Assembly (NCBI GenBank): GCA_963773845.1
Contig: CAVZCU010000012.1
Location: 1,550,001-1,614,000 of the forward strand
Source: SIAJ01 sp963773845
Lineage (GTDB): Bacteria; Planctomycetota; Planctomycetia; Gemmatales; Gemmataceae
DNA: 64,000 nt
Direction of reading: 5' to 3'
Shown one piece after another: positions 21,614-29,899 of this stretch (positions are counted from its first letter, which is position 1; every line of letters begins with the position of its first letter). The notes below the pieces were generated by a model. It was not told the origin of the DNA, did no database searches, and worked only from the letters and a program-made list of their open reading frames with translations. Both the position numbers and the translations under genes were made by a program.

Positions 21614-22438
21614 ATGAAGTTTTTCCTCATCGTCGCTAAAGGGAAAAAGCAGGGAATGCCAATCCCTGTTGAAATCGATTTATTCCTCATTGGCGGCGGA
21701 CCGGTCTGTCAACTTCGTGCCGCTCACGAGGACATCGGGGAACAGCATTGCGCGATCGTCACGCGCGGACGCAAGGTATTCGTCAGCGATCTGGACAGTG
21801 GACACCCGACGTTCGTCAATGGTGAGGTCCTCACACCCGGCGTGGAATGGCCCCTGCGGCCCCGCGACATTCTGGAGGTTGGACCACTGAAATTCATGGT
21901 CCAATATCGCGAAAAGGACTTATCTCAGCGGGATTTGGAAGAATGGGCACTGAGTTGCCTGGACCAGAATGTCGAACGCAAGAAAGAATTCGACCGGACT
22001 GGGGGCGACGATTTCCACTCCCAACAATATGAAGCCGCCGCTTCCGCCGCCGCCGCGATTCTCGATGGTCTCAATGCCCAACGAGGCGTGGTGAAGGGTC
22101 GGCTCCGGATCTCTCGGGAAGGCACTATCACAATCGTTCGAGTGAACGATGTTTATCTCGTTGAGGACGCGGAGTTAGCCCTCATTAATCATGAATTGCA
22201 CGAGAATCTGGATTCCCACAATCTTCGCGTTCTGATCGACATGAAGAATGTCAAACGAATGTCAAGCCAGGCGGCCGAGATGTTTGCGAATTTGCGCAGC
22301 TGGCTACGACCAAAGGGAACGTCGCTGGCTTTTTGCCGACTGCGTCCGGAATTCGAGACGATGTTGCTGTCCTACCCCGTGACCAAGGATTTGCAGACCT
22401 TCGGTGAGAAATCGAAGGCCATGACCACGAAGTGGTGA
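21614..22438 (+). CDS. FHA-STAS domain protein
   Basis: A 274-residue cytoplasmic protein. The N-terminal 105 residues form an FHA-like fold that would bind phosphothreonine: FFLIVAKGKKQGMPIPV, then IGGGPVCQLRAAHEDIGEQH, and DLDSGHPTFVNGEVL with the conserved N-G. A linker rich in Ala (AAASAAAAI, about residues 141-149) leads to a STAS-like domain from about 165, with IVRVNDVYLVEDAEL, VLIDMKNVKRMSSQAAEMF and LAFCRLRPEF. The equivalent of the anti-sigma antagonist phosphosite lies in VKRMSSQA, so Ser phosphorylation is conceivable. An AGGAGG at 21601-21606 supports the start. The divergent neighbour is a Ser/Thr kinase, which suggests a phosphorylation pair. The partner sigma or anti-sigma factor is not in the window. 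Confidence 0.82.
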   Translation: MKFFLIVAKGKKQGMPIPVEIDLFLIGGGPVCQLRAAHEDIGEQHCAIVTRGRKVFVSDLDSGHPTFVNGEVLTPGVEWPLRPRDILEVGPLKFMVQYREKDLSQRDLEEWALSCLDQNVERKKEFDRTGGDDFHSQQYEAAASAAAAILDGLNAQRGVVKGRLRISREGTITIVRVNDVYLVEDAELALINHELHENLDSHNLRVLIDMKNVKRMSSQAAEMFANLRSWLRPKGTSLAFCRLRPEFETMLLSYPVTKDLQTFGEKSKAMTTKW

Positions 22439-22622
22439 AGCGATATCCAAGCACCATCGCGTCCGATTCCAGCATCGGGAATTGGTCGCGCTCGACGGCG
22501 AATCGGTCCCGTTTCATGGGCTGACGCCGTTTCAGCCTACCCGCATTTTGCCTCAGCCCTATACTTTCCTTTCCCAGACGCCAGGGACGGGCGGATTGTT
22601 CCTGTCAGAATGGAGAATCGCC

Positions 22623-22910
22623 GTGGGTCCGGATATTTGGTCGCACGTCCTTAACTTCCTCATCATTGCGATGGGACTTCTTTTAATCCTCACCATCCTC
22701 ATCCAGCGCGGAAAGGGTGGAGGGTTGATCGGCGCATTTGGCGGCGCGGGTGGATCGAGCCCATTTGGTTCCAAGGCCGGGGATACATTCACGCGAATCA
22801 CGCTCACGATGGCGGGTATTTGGGTGTTGCTCATCATGATCCATATCAAGGTCGTTAAGCACGATGAGCCCGAGCGCAATGCGCAGTCGGAATTGATTCG
22901 TTACGGCTGA
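22623..22910 (+). CDS. secG: Preprotein translocase subunit SecG
   Basis: A small two-helix subunit of the SecYEG channel that speeds protein export. The likely start is GTG 22623 (VGPDIWSHVLNFL), seven bases after GGAG, giving 95 residues, typical for SecG. The diagnostic central segment reads ILIQRGKGGGLIGAFGGAGG and SSPFGSKAGDTFTRIT, followed by the second helix IWVLLIMIHIKVV. A longer upstream reading frame exists but has no leader or binding site. It is followed after 17 bases by yicC and then gmk and rpoZ, so all four are likely transcribed together. Confidence 0.9.
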   Translation: MGPDIWSHVLNFLIIAMGLLLILTILIQRGKGGGLIGAFGGAGGSSPFGSKAGDTFTRITLTMAGIWVLLIMIHIKVVKHDEPERNAQSELIRYG

Positions 22911-22927
22911 CCTCGGAGACTGGGCCC

Positions 22928-23823
22928 TTGCTACTGAGCATGACCGGCTTCGGCGAAGGCCGTTTCCAGAGCGATCCACTCGCCCTGTCCGTGGAAGTTC
23001 GCACTGTCAACAACCGCTATCTCAAAGTATCGGTTCGCGGTTCCGAGCCCTATCCCATGCTCGAACCGGAACTCGAAAAGCTCGTCCGCAAGTACATTCG
23101 GCGCGGCACCGTGACAATCCACATCCGCTGCGACCGCCAGGGCCGCGGGACGGATTTCAAGCTCAACGCCGTCGCACTTCGCAGCTATTTGGAGCAAGTG
23201 CAATTCGTTTGCGAGCAGCTCAATGGCCAGATTCCCGTCTCCGCCCTTTTGGGCCAAATCCTCGCATTGCCAGGGGTAGCGCCCGAACCCGGTGGTTCGA
23301 CGGCGCGGCCGCCCGAGGACGAGTTATCCGCGGTGGAGAGAACCTTGGAAGGAGCGCTGGTCAAATTGCAAGCCATGCGCAGGAAGAAGGGCGGGCCATG
23401 GCCGACGAACTGCTGAGCCATCGACAGACAATTGCCGATCAAGTGACGCGCATCCGCAACCGAAGTGGCGAAGTCGTGGAAAACTATCGCCAACGCCTGC
23501 GCGACCGGGTGGCGCAAGCGCTTGCCGAGCACAGCGTCACCCTCCGGCCCGAAGACCTGATCCGCGAAGTCGCCGTATTCGCGGAGCGCACCGACGTCGC
23601 CGAGGAGGTCATGCGGCTGGGCAGCCATCTAGAGCAGTTTGAATCCATCGTCCGTACCGAAGATGATGGTCCGGGGCGAAAATTAGAATTTCTGGTTCAG
23701 GAAATGGGACGGGAGGCAAATACAATCGGTTCCAAGGCGGGCGATGTCGCCGTGTCTCGGCATGTGGTGGAAATCAAAGCGACCTTGGAAAAGGTCCGCG
23801 AGTTGGTTCAAAATGTGGAATGA
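22928..23823 (+). CDS. yicC: YicC family endoribonuclease-like protein, one frameshift
   Basis: YicC proteins are stress-linked endoribonucleases or RNA-decay factors of about 290 residues. The N-terminus reads LLSMTGFGEGRFQSD with a TTG start at 22928, and VRTVNNRYLKVSVRG is the family signature. The C-terminal DUF1732 part shows LRPEDLIREVAVFAERTDVAEEVMRLGSHLEQF and GRKLEFLVQEMGREANTIGSKA. The frame breaks near 23395 between LQAMRRK and AMADELL; one G missing from a GGGG run restores it. Because the active C-terminal part (glutamates in AERTDVAEEV) is intact, a sequence error is more likely than decay. The stop overlaps the gmk start (ATGA), and the gene order yicC-gmk-rpoZ is widely conserved. 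Confidence 0.9.
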
Positions 23824-24437
23824 CTGTCGGCGCGAACCAATTCCCGTCCCGGATCGAAATGACTGAAGGCCCTCTGATCATCGTCTCCGGTCCCAGCGGG
23901 AGCGGGAAATCCACGTTGATCCGGCGCGTTCTACCGCAATTTGGCGGTCGGCTGCGGCATTCGATCTCGGCGACCACCCGCGCGAAGCGAGCGGGTGAGC
24001 GCGATGGAGTCGAATACCACTTCTGGCCGCGTGAGCGCTTCGAGCAGGGAATCGCGGCCGGTGAGTTTCTGGAATACGCGACGGTTTTTGGCCAGGACTA
24101 TTACGGGACGCCACGCTTCGAAGTCGAACCGTACCGGAAACTGGGACAGGGTGTCATTCTCGATATTGACGTGCAAGGGGCCGCCCAACTGCGAAAATCG
24201 TGTCCCGATGGCTACTCGATCTTTCTCGAGACGCCCCACGGTGAATACGAGCGACGCTTGCGCGACCGGGGTACCGAGTCGAAAGAGGCCATCGCCGCCC
24301 GCCTTGCCGAAGCCGAAGACGAACTGCGGCATGCGCGCGAATTCGACACGAGGCTGATGAACGACGACCTCGATCGGGCCGCTTCGGAGTTGTGTGCGGT
24401 CATCAACCGCTTGTTCGAGACTCGTACCAGGAGGTAG
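23820..24437 (+). CDS. gmk: Guanylate kinase
   Basis: Phosphorylates GMP to GDP with ATP, an essential step in purine nucleotide synthesis. The 205-residue protein carries the P-loop GPSGSGKS (24-31), the GMP-binding segment SISATTRAKRAGERDGVEYHF and the DIDVQGAAQLRK strand. The start at 23820 overlaps the yicC stop as ATGA; a shorter start at MTEGPLIIVSGPSG (residue 14) is possible and would be nearer the usual N-terminus. Length and motifs are normal. It lies between yicC and rpoZ, the common bacterial arrangement. Confidence 0.96.
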   Translation: MTVGANQFPSRIEMTEGPLIIVSGPSGSGKSTLIRRVLPQFGGRLRHSISATTRAKRAGERDGVEYHFWPRERFEQGIAAGEFLEYATVFGQDYYGTPRFEVEPYRKLGQGVILDIDVQGAAQLRKSCPDGYSIFLETPHGEYERRLRDRGTESKEAIAARLAEAEDELRHAREFDTRLMNDDLDRAASELCAVINRLFETRTRR

Positions 24438-24440
24438 CAC

Positions 24441-24692
24441 GTGTTCGAGGACCTGAAAGAAGAAGAGATCGTCAACAAGGTTGGCGGTCGATTCAAACTG
24501 TCCACCTTGATTCAAAAGCGCATGGTGGCCCTGAACACGGGCGCCAAGCCGCTTGTGGAATCCCGCAATCCGGATCGCATGCATATCGTCCTTCAGGAAA
24601 TCCTGGAGGATAAGATTTACCTGGATACGTCCGGTGAATTGCGCGAGCGCGAGCAGCAGCTTCCCGTGCCGGAAGCCGCTGCCGACGAATAG
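24441..24692 (+). CDS. rpoZ: RNA polymerase omega subunit
   Basis: An 83-residue omega subunit that helps fold and hold the beta-prime subunit of RNA polymerase. It starts at GTG 24441, three bases after the gmk stop. The family pattern is visible as FKLSTLIQKRMVALNTGAKP followed by ESRNPDRMHIVLQEILEDKI. The Pro- and Glu-rich tail is variable in the family. The gene order gmk-rpoZ supports the call. No frame problem is present. Confidence 0.92.
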   Translation: MFEDLKEEEIVNKVGGRFKLSTLIQKRMVALNTGAKPLVESRNPDRMHIVLQEILEDKIYLDTSGELREREQQLPVPEAAADE

Positions 24693-24740
24693 CCGTCGCC
24701 GCTTGCAATTGCCGCACTATTCCCGTCGGGGGCGCCAACC

Positions 24741-26261
24741 GTGGCCGAATTGACTCCACTTCCGTCCGTCCAACGTCCTTCGGACGCCGAGTACCAGCCG
24801 GTTTCCGGGTATGCAGTCGCCTCGGCTGTGTGCGCCGGCGGGTTCGTGCTGTTGCTGGTGGCCGTTTTGATCAAGGCGTTTCAGTCGCAGCGCTTTGCCC
24901 TTTGGTGGGAGTTATTGGCATTGCCAATCGCGGGCCTCATCCTCGCGGCGATCGGTCGGTCGCAGATTCGCAATTCCGAAGGAACACGCACGGGGGGCCG
25001 GCTGGCGTCCGTGTCGTGGTGGGTCTGTGTACTCGGCGGGGTCGGATTCGCGGCCTACATCTACGCGAACTCGATGGCTCTGGAAATGGAGTCCGGCAAG
25101 TTCGCCGACCAAATGTTCCGCGATTTGCAGGCGGGCCGCTACCGAGAGGCATTCGAGAATCACCTGGTTCCGCCCGAAGAACGCGGTCGCGTTCCGGCCA
25201 GCTCCTCGGAAGAGGTTTTCGAGACTGCCTATGTGCCCTCCGGCTACACGGCGTTCCGGAACCATGAAGTCGTTCGGCTCTTCGCTCGCAACGGGCAGGC
25301 GACTCAGTTCGAGCGCGTCCGAATCAAGGAGTCCGGGCAGGAACCCGCCGGTCTCTTCGCCACGCACATCTATCGAATCACCTGTCCGGAAGGAATCTTC
25401 GAGACACAAGTAAAAACCGTGGCTGCCGAAGCGCGCAAAGGCGGCAAACCGCTCTGGCGAATCCCCGCTCAGCCGGTGCCGAGTTTTACACCGCTGGATG
25501 TCATCCAGTTGTCCCAATACGGCCGCGTGTCATCCGAATTGTCACAGGAAGGCGAACAATTCCTCAAAGGATGGATGGGTCGACTCGGCGCCGGACACCG
25601 CGCGTGGGTGGAGTCGCTCACGACTCCTTACGAAAACCAGGTTCGTGTCGCGACGGCGATGAATTGGCTCGCCGCAATGGGAGGCCAACTCGCCTGGCTT
25701 ATCCCCGCTAGCTCCGTGGATTTACCGCCCGATCGGGCCGCGGCATGGGAAGAGAGGGAGCGACAAGCCGCCAAGAGCGAAGATCCCCACACGGCCCGAG
25801 CGGACCTGCCGTTCGAAGACTTGCTCGGCTCCGGCTTCTTCCGACGCGACCAGGCCGGAGCGCCCATCCCAGAAGAGAAATTGCGACTGCTCCGCGAATT
25901 GTGGCGGCCGCCGCACCAGCCCAACTTAATGCCCGCCGATTATCACGTCGCAAGTCTCGATAATTCGCCGCCACTCGCTCCGCGGATTATCTTCAAGCCG
26001 GATCGGGTTACTTTGATCTACGCGGCGAACCTGTATGTGGAGAAGGGTGTGCTCCATGTCCGCTGCGCGGTCGCGGCGGAATGCACGGACCCCGCCGTCT
26101 TGGCGGTGGTGAACGCGGCCCGCGATCGCGGAGTTGACGCCAAGGACGACGGGTCCGTGACCTTGAAAAGTTTGCCCCCGCGAGATTGGCGCGTCATTTG
26201 GTTGCAATCCGATATGGAACCGCTTGTCCCATCGGGACCGGGAGTGCCCGGCGGCCGGTAA
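24741..26261 (+). CDS. Hypothetical three-helix membrane protein
   Basis: A 506-residue protein starting at GTG 24741 (VAELTPLPSVQ). Three membrane helices lie at about residues 24-46, 53-71 and 89-107, separated by short loops, similar to the DUF4190-type N-terminal module of planctomycetes. The remaining 400 residues are soluble and contain a Phe/Asp-rich segment (FADQMFRDLQAGRYREAFEN) that resembles a nuclear-transport-factor-like helix. No catalytic motif is seen. The soluble part probably faces outside, but topology is uncertain. It starts 48 bases after rpoZ. I do not recognise a named family beyond the helix module. Confidence 0.6.
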   Translation: MAELTPLPSVQRPSDAEYQPVSGYAVASAVCAGGFVLLLVAVLIKAFQSQRFALWWELLALPIAGLILAAIGRSQIRNSEGTRTGGRLASVSWWVCVLGGVGFAAYIYANSMALEMESGKFADQMFRDLQAGRYREAFENHLVPPEERGRVPASSSEEVFETAYVPSGYTAFRNHEVVRLFARNGQATQFERVRIKESGQEPAGLFATHIYRITCPEGIFETQVKTVAAEARKGGKPLWRIPAQPVPSFTPLDVIQLSQYGRVSSELSQEGEQFLKGWMGRLGAGHRAWVESLTTPYENQVRVATAMNWLAAMGGQLAWLIPASSVDLPPDRAAAWEERERQAAKSEDPHTARADLPFEDLLGSGFFRRDQAGAPIPEEKLRLLRELWRPPHQPNLMPADYHVASLDNSPPLAPRIIFKPDRVTLIYAANLYVEKGVLHVRCAVAAECTDPAVLAVVNAARDRGVDAKDDGSVTLKSLPPRDWRVIWLQSDMEPLVPSGPGVPGGR

Positions 26262-26296
26262 GCGGGCATTTTCGCGGCCTCTTTCGGACGTACGTC

Positions 26297-27562
26297 ATGT
26301 ATCGTGCTCTCCCGGTGCTCCTCGTGCTCGCAAGCCCGCTCGCTGCCGCCGACGATCTGTTCCGCGATCACAATCGCATTGTCTTTCTCGGCGATAGCAA
26401 TACCTTCGCCGGGCGATTCATCGCTTATCTCGAAGCGTACACGCGTCTGCGTCATCCCGATCGCCAATTGGAATTGATTAACCTCGGTTTGCCAAGTGAG
26501 ACCGTCTCCGGACTATCGGAGCCAGATCATCCCTATCCACGTCCCAACGTCCACAGCCGTCTCGCGGCGGCGTTGGCCAAGACCAAACCGAACGTCGTCG
26601 TCGTGTGCTACGGCATGAACGATGGCATTTATTATCCGTTTGACGAGGAACGCTTTCGCAAATACCAGGACGGCTTTCGCAAGCTGATCGCCGACTGCGA
26701 GAAGGCAGGCGCCAAGGTCGTGCTGATGACCCCCGCTCCCTTCGATCCGAAACCGCTCAAGGACAAGGTGCTGGGCAAAGGGGCCGACAAATATAGCTGG
26801 CTGAAACCTTATGCCCATTACGACGACGAAGTGCTCAAACGCTATTCCGATTGGCTGGTGACCTTTCGCGACAAGGGGTACCAGGTCGCCGACGCCCATT
26901 CGGCAATCGTTGCCCATCTGGCACGAATGCGAAAGATCGATCCGGCCTATGCGATATCGGGCGATGGCATCCATCCCGATGCGAATGGGCACTACATCAT
27001 TTTCCGCGAACTGGCGATGGCGATGGGCTGTTCGCTCGACGGGCTGGAAGCGCGTGTCGATGTCGCGGCCGGCAAGTCGCAATCGCCGGGAGTCAGCGCA
27101 ATCAAGGTTGGGCTCGGTACCGTGGAATTCACCTGGAAGGCGCCGGTGGCATTCCCGCGTGATCCGGCCTGGAATCATCGCCTCGTCGAAGTCGAAGGCA
27201 TCGCTGGCGGCGTTGGACGGTTGCGCCTGGCCATCGCCGGCCTGCCCGAAGGAAATCACTCGCTTTACGAAGGCGACCGCCTCATCGGCGCCGCGACAGC
27301 CGAGGAATGGAAGAAGGGTGTTGACCTGACAAAGTACTCCAAGTTCAGCACGAACGAGCGCACAGCCGAATTGTGGGACCAGATTCAGAAGAGGCAACGA
27401 ATCCTTGGCCTCGCCTGGCTCACCGACGTCGGCCACAAACGGCCCGACACCCGCAAAGGAATTCCGCTGGCCGACGCGCTCAAGTACGGCTCGGAGATTG
27501 ATGCGAAGGTCAATGAATTACTGAAGGCGCCCGACTTGCATCTTCGAATCACCGGGAAATAA
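26297..27562 (+). CDS. Secreted SGNH hydrolase with C-terminal extension
   Basis: A 421-residue exported hydrolase. The signal peptide is MYRALPVLLVLASPLAAA. SGNH blocks are clear: RIVFLGDSNTFAG with the nucleophile Ser in GDSN, a Gly in NLGLPSETV, Asn in VVVCYGMNDG, and the Asp-His pair in GDGIHPDANGHYI. After the catalytic domain (to about residue 250) a beta-rich extension of 170 residues follows, with no recognised fold. Planctomycete paralogues with this layout are thought to act on acetylated polysaccharides, but the substrate is unknown. The start at 26297 is preferred over longer frames because it gives the leader. It converges with the HEPN pair, 38 bases away. Confidence 0.85.
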   Translation: MYRALPVLLVLASPLAAADDLFRDHNRIVFLGDSNTFAGRFIAYLEAYTRLRHPDRQLELINLGLPSETVSGLSEPDHPYPRPNVHSRLAAALAKTKPNVVVVCYGMNDGIYYPFDEERFRKYQDGFRKLIADCEKAGAKVVLMTPAPFDPKPLKDKVLGKGADKYSWLKPYAHYDDEVLKRYSDWLVTFRDKGYQVADAHSAIVAHLARMRKIDPAYAISGDGIHPDANGHYIIFRELAMAMGCSLDGLEARVDVAAGKSQSPGVSAIKVGLGTVEFTWKAPVAFPRDPAWNHRLVEVEGIAGGVGRLRLAIAGLPEGNHSLYEGDRLIGAATAEEWKKGVDLTKYSKFSTNERTAELWDQIQKRQRILGLAWLTDVGHKRPDTRKGIPLADALKYGSEIDAKVNELLKAPDLHLRITGK

Positions 27563-27600
27563 CAGCAAATTCGGAACGTGGATGAATTGCGACCCTCATC

Positions 27601-28038
27601 CTACGGCCGCCAAGTCACGTCGCGAAGCACGTCTCGCTCGTAAACAATCATTGCATCCCGCATTCGGGTGCGGGCAGGATCCTGACGTGCAGCATCGAGG
27701 ACGTGAATGATGTCTTGGGCCAATTGAACTGCCGCCGTAGCATGGGTCGCCAACACCGCCGGGAAATCATCGTAATCCGAACGGTTCCGCAGTCGCCGCA
27801 GCGTTTCCAGGTCGCGACCGGATCGCTCCACGGCGGACTCGCCACAGTTGCTCAGTCGAAAGACAAGGTATTGGTGGGCCCGGTCGGCGCGTGGAACTGC
27901 GAAATTCAAGTCGGTGAACAGTTGCCGGGCGATATGGTGGGTCGCGTAATACGCCCGGCTGACAGCCGTTCGCCAGTCTGCCTCATTTGCGCCAGTCGAC
28001 AATCGGCTGGCGAGAATCAGAAAATCGCGCCAATTCAT
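27601..28038 (-). CDS. HEPN domain protein
   Basis: A 145-residue all-helical protein of the HEPN superfamily, PF05168-like. The signs are VSRAYYATHHIARQLF near residue 25 and LRRLRNRSDYDDF near residue 90, the family signature of an R-rich helix ending in a D-Y. HEPN proteins are often RNases or toxins that use an R-X4-6-H motif; this copy has RNRSDYD rather than a clear R-X4-H, so its activity is uncertain. It starts at ATG 28038 inside the stop of the upstream gene (ATGA), so the two are translationally coupled. Usual HEPN partners are MNT nucleotidyltransferases, but the partner here is not one. Confidence 0.78.
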   Translation of the reverse strand: MNWRDFLILASRLSTGANEADWRTAVSRAYYATHHIARQLFTDLNFAVPRADRAHQYLVFRLSNCGESAVERSGRDLETLRRLRNRSDYDDFPAVLATHATAAVQLAQDIIHVLDAARQDPARTRMRDAMIVYERDVLRDVTWRP

Positions 28039-28349
28039 CGCCAACCTAGTACGAAATAAACCGCTTGGTGTGACGGGCAAACGCGTATTATTCTCTCCGA
28101 CCAGACACGCTGACCTGCCAGCACTTGCTTGGCAGCCTGATTACCCACATCGACATCGAGCGCGATGTAACGGTGCGATTCATCTTCCGCGTCTTGCCCC
28201 AGTGAAACAGTCAAATCCGATGAAGGGAAAGCCTGTCGGGCTAGTTCAATTACCGCTGTCAGATAACCGTCAATCCCCTTCTCGACGGCAAATTCTTGAA
28301 CGCCACACGGAATCGCTGACGGAGAGGGTGCGACCAACAATTCGTTCAT
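28035..28349 (-). CDS. Small hypothetical partner of the HEPN protein
   Basis: A 104-residue acidic protein that overlaps the HEPN start by four bases. The central part has beta-like segments (DLTVSLGQDAEDESHRYIALDVDVG) and the C-terminus reads IRVCPSHQAVYFVLGW. It lacks the GSxxxGxxxxSDxD motif of MNT nucleotidyltransferases. Similar small proteins beside HEPN genes may be antitoxins or substrate-recognition partners, but this is inference. I recognise no named domain. An earlier start cannot be excluded. It is the first gene of the two-gene unit. Confidence 0.6.
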   Translation of the reverse strand: MNELLVAPSPSAIPCGVQEFAVEKGIDGYLTAVIELARQAFPSSDLTVSLGQDAEDESHRYIALDVDVGNQAAKQVLAGQRVWSERIIRVCPSHQAVYFVLGWR

Positions 28350-28446
28350 GAGTACCCCCGAAGAATATTCCTTCCCACTTTACAATAACAGGTCGCCAGC
28401 TCCTCCGTCTGCGCTGGCGATCCTGCGAACGCATTACTTTCCTCTT

Positions 28447-29709
28447 TCATTTCTGCGCCACATCGTAGCACCAGATCATGTCGCGTTCGCGCACGTGGAG
28501 TTTGCCGCCGATGACCACCGGATGCGACCAGCAATTCCCCGATCCATTCGGCACGCGGAACGTGCTGACCAGCTTGTACGCTTTCGGATCGGCACTCACG
28601 AGCGCGACCCAGCCATTCTGAAAGCGGACATAGAACATGCCATCGGCATAGACCAACGACGCGGATCCGCCGCCTTCCGAATCGTCCTTGCGGGTCCACA
28701 TCACCTTGCCAGTCTTGGCGTCGGCGCACCAGATCCGGCCGGAGTCATCGCGGTCGCCGTATAAATAATTGCCGACGCGGATCACACCACCGTGTTTGTT
28801 GTTGAGCTTCTCGTTCCAATAGATCTCTTTGGTGTTGATCTTTCCGCCCGCGGATGCAAGCTGCACCAGGCCGGCGCCACGGCCGTAGCCGGCGGCGGCG
28901 AAGATGCGATTGGGATTGTCCATCAGCACGACCGTGGGGATGTTCGCGGTGTTGTCGGCAAAACGATCGCGGGTGGCGCCATAGCGCCAGAGCATTTTTC
29001 CATCAGACGCTTTGAAGCTGACGACGCCCTTGGACGTCAAGGTTACATACTGCTTGGTGCCGCCCGCATTGCTGACCATGATCGACGAATAGCCGGCCGA
29101 TTCGCCATCGGGTGTATAACCCTTCCAAATGACTTTGCCGGTCTTTTTGTCGAGAGCGAGCATGGTCGCTTCCTTGCCGCCCGGCGTGCAGACGAGCTTT
29201 TCGCCATCGACCAGTGGGGATTCAGCGTATTGCCAGCCGCCCGACGAGCCCTTGAAGTCCTTGGGCAGATTCACTCGCCAACGCTCTTTACCGTTGGCGA
29301 GCGACACACAAACGAGGTCGCCATGCTGCCCCAAGGCATAGACGAGGCCGCCATTCACGGTCGGCGTGCAGCGCGGTCCGGGATAGCCGCCGCCTCCACC
29401 GGAACGGCCGATCTTCGCGCGCCACAACTTATGGCCATCCTTGCGGCTGACCGCGAAAATGAAACAACTGTCGTCCTCATCGCCCATGGTCAGAACTTTG
29501 TCGCCGACGACAGCGACGCTGGAAAATCCATCGCCCACGCCTTCGGCTTTCCACGCGAGCGGCGGCCCGTTCTCCGGCCAGGATTTGAGCAGGCCGGTAT
29601 CGGGAGAAACGCCGTCGCGCTTTGGCCCACGAAACTGCGGCCAATCGGGCTCGGCGGCAAGGGAGGGGATTGTCGTGGCGACGACGAGCAGAAGTGTTCG
29701 AATCGACAT
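28447..29709 (-). CDS. Secreted PQQ-type beta-propeller protein
   Basis: A 420-residue exported propeller. The signal peptide is MSIRTLLLVVATTIPSLA, cleaved before AEPDWPQF. Repeats of the PQQ type are visible: WPQFRGPKRDGVSPDTG, HKLWRAKIG, NGKERWRVNLP, GKVIWKGYTP, GKMLWRYG and GKVMWTRKD. No calcium-binding Asp-rich cluster or heme site is seen, so it is more likely a binding or scaffold propeller than a quinoprotein enzyme. It resembles the second propeller at 42010-43308, a common paralogous family in planctomycetes. It is divergent from the peptide transporter gene. Confidence 0.85.
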   Translation of the reverse strand: MSIRTLLLVVATTIPSLAAEPDWPQFRGPKRDGVSPDTGLLKSWPENGPPLAWKAEGVGDGFSSVAVVGDKVLTMGDEDDSCFIFAVSRKDGHKLWRAKIGRSGGGGGYPGPRCTPTVNGGLVYALGQHGDLVCVSLANGKERWRVNLPKDFKGSSGGWQYAESPLVDGEKLVCTPGGKEATMLALDKKTGKVIWKGYTPDGESAGYSSIMVSNAGGTKQYVTLTSKGVVSFKASDGKMLWRYGATRDRFADNTANIPTVVLMDNPNRIFAAAGYGRGAGLVQLASAGGKINTKEIYWNEKLNNKHGGVIRVGNYLYGDRDDSGRIWCADAKTGKVMWTRKDDSEGGGSASLVYADGMFYVRFQNGWVALVSADPKAYKLVSTFRVPNGSGNCWSHPVVIGGKLHVRERDMIWCYDVAQK

Positions 29710-29852
29710 AATGGAGAGTTCTCGGCGGGTGAATTGAGCGAGTATAGGCTTCCAGGTTCCGGCGTGCAACCGCAATGGAATAGACGATTTAGACCAGAAC
29801 TATGTTCTTCCCTCCTAGCAATGGTCCTGGTATTATCTCCCGAATGTTGTCC

Positions 29853-29868
29853 GCTTAAATATTTAAGC
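29853..29868. promoter_or_regulatory. 16-bp perfect AT-rich palindrome upstream of the peptide transporter
   Basis: GCTTAAATATTTAAGC is an exact palindrome 31 bases before the TTG start at 29900. Its AT content contrasts with the GC-rich surroundings. It could be an operator for a dimeric regulator or overlap a -10 region. No regulator gene is adjacent. Confidence 0.5.
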
Positions 29869-29899
29869 CGGCGCCCCAGCCGGCCGTGAGGAGCGAGCC

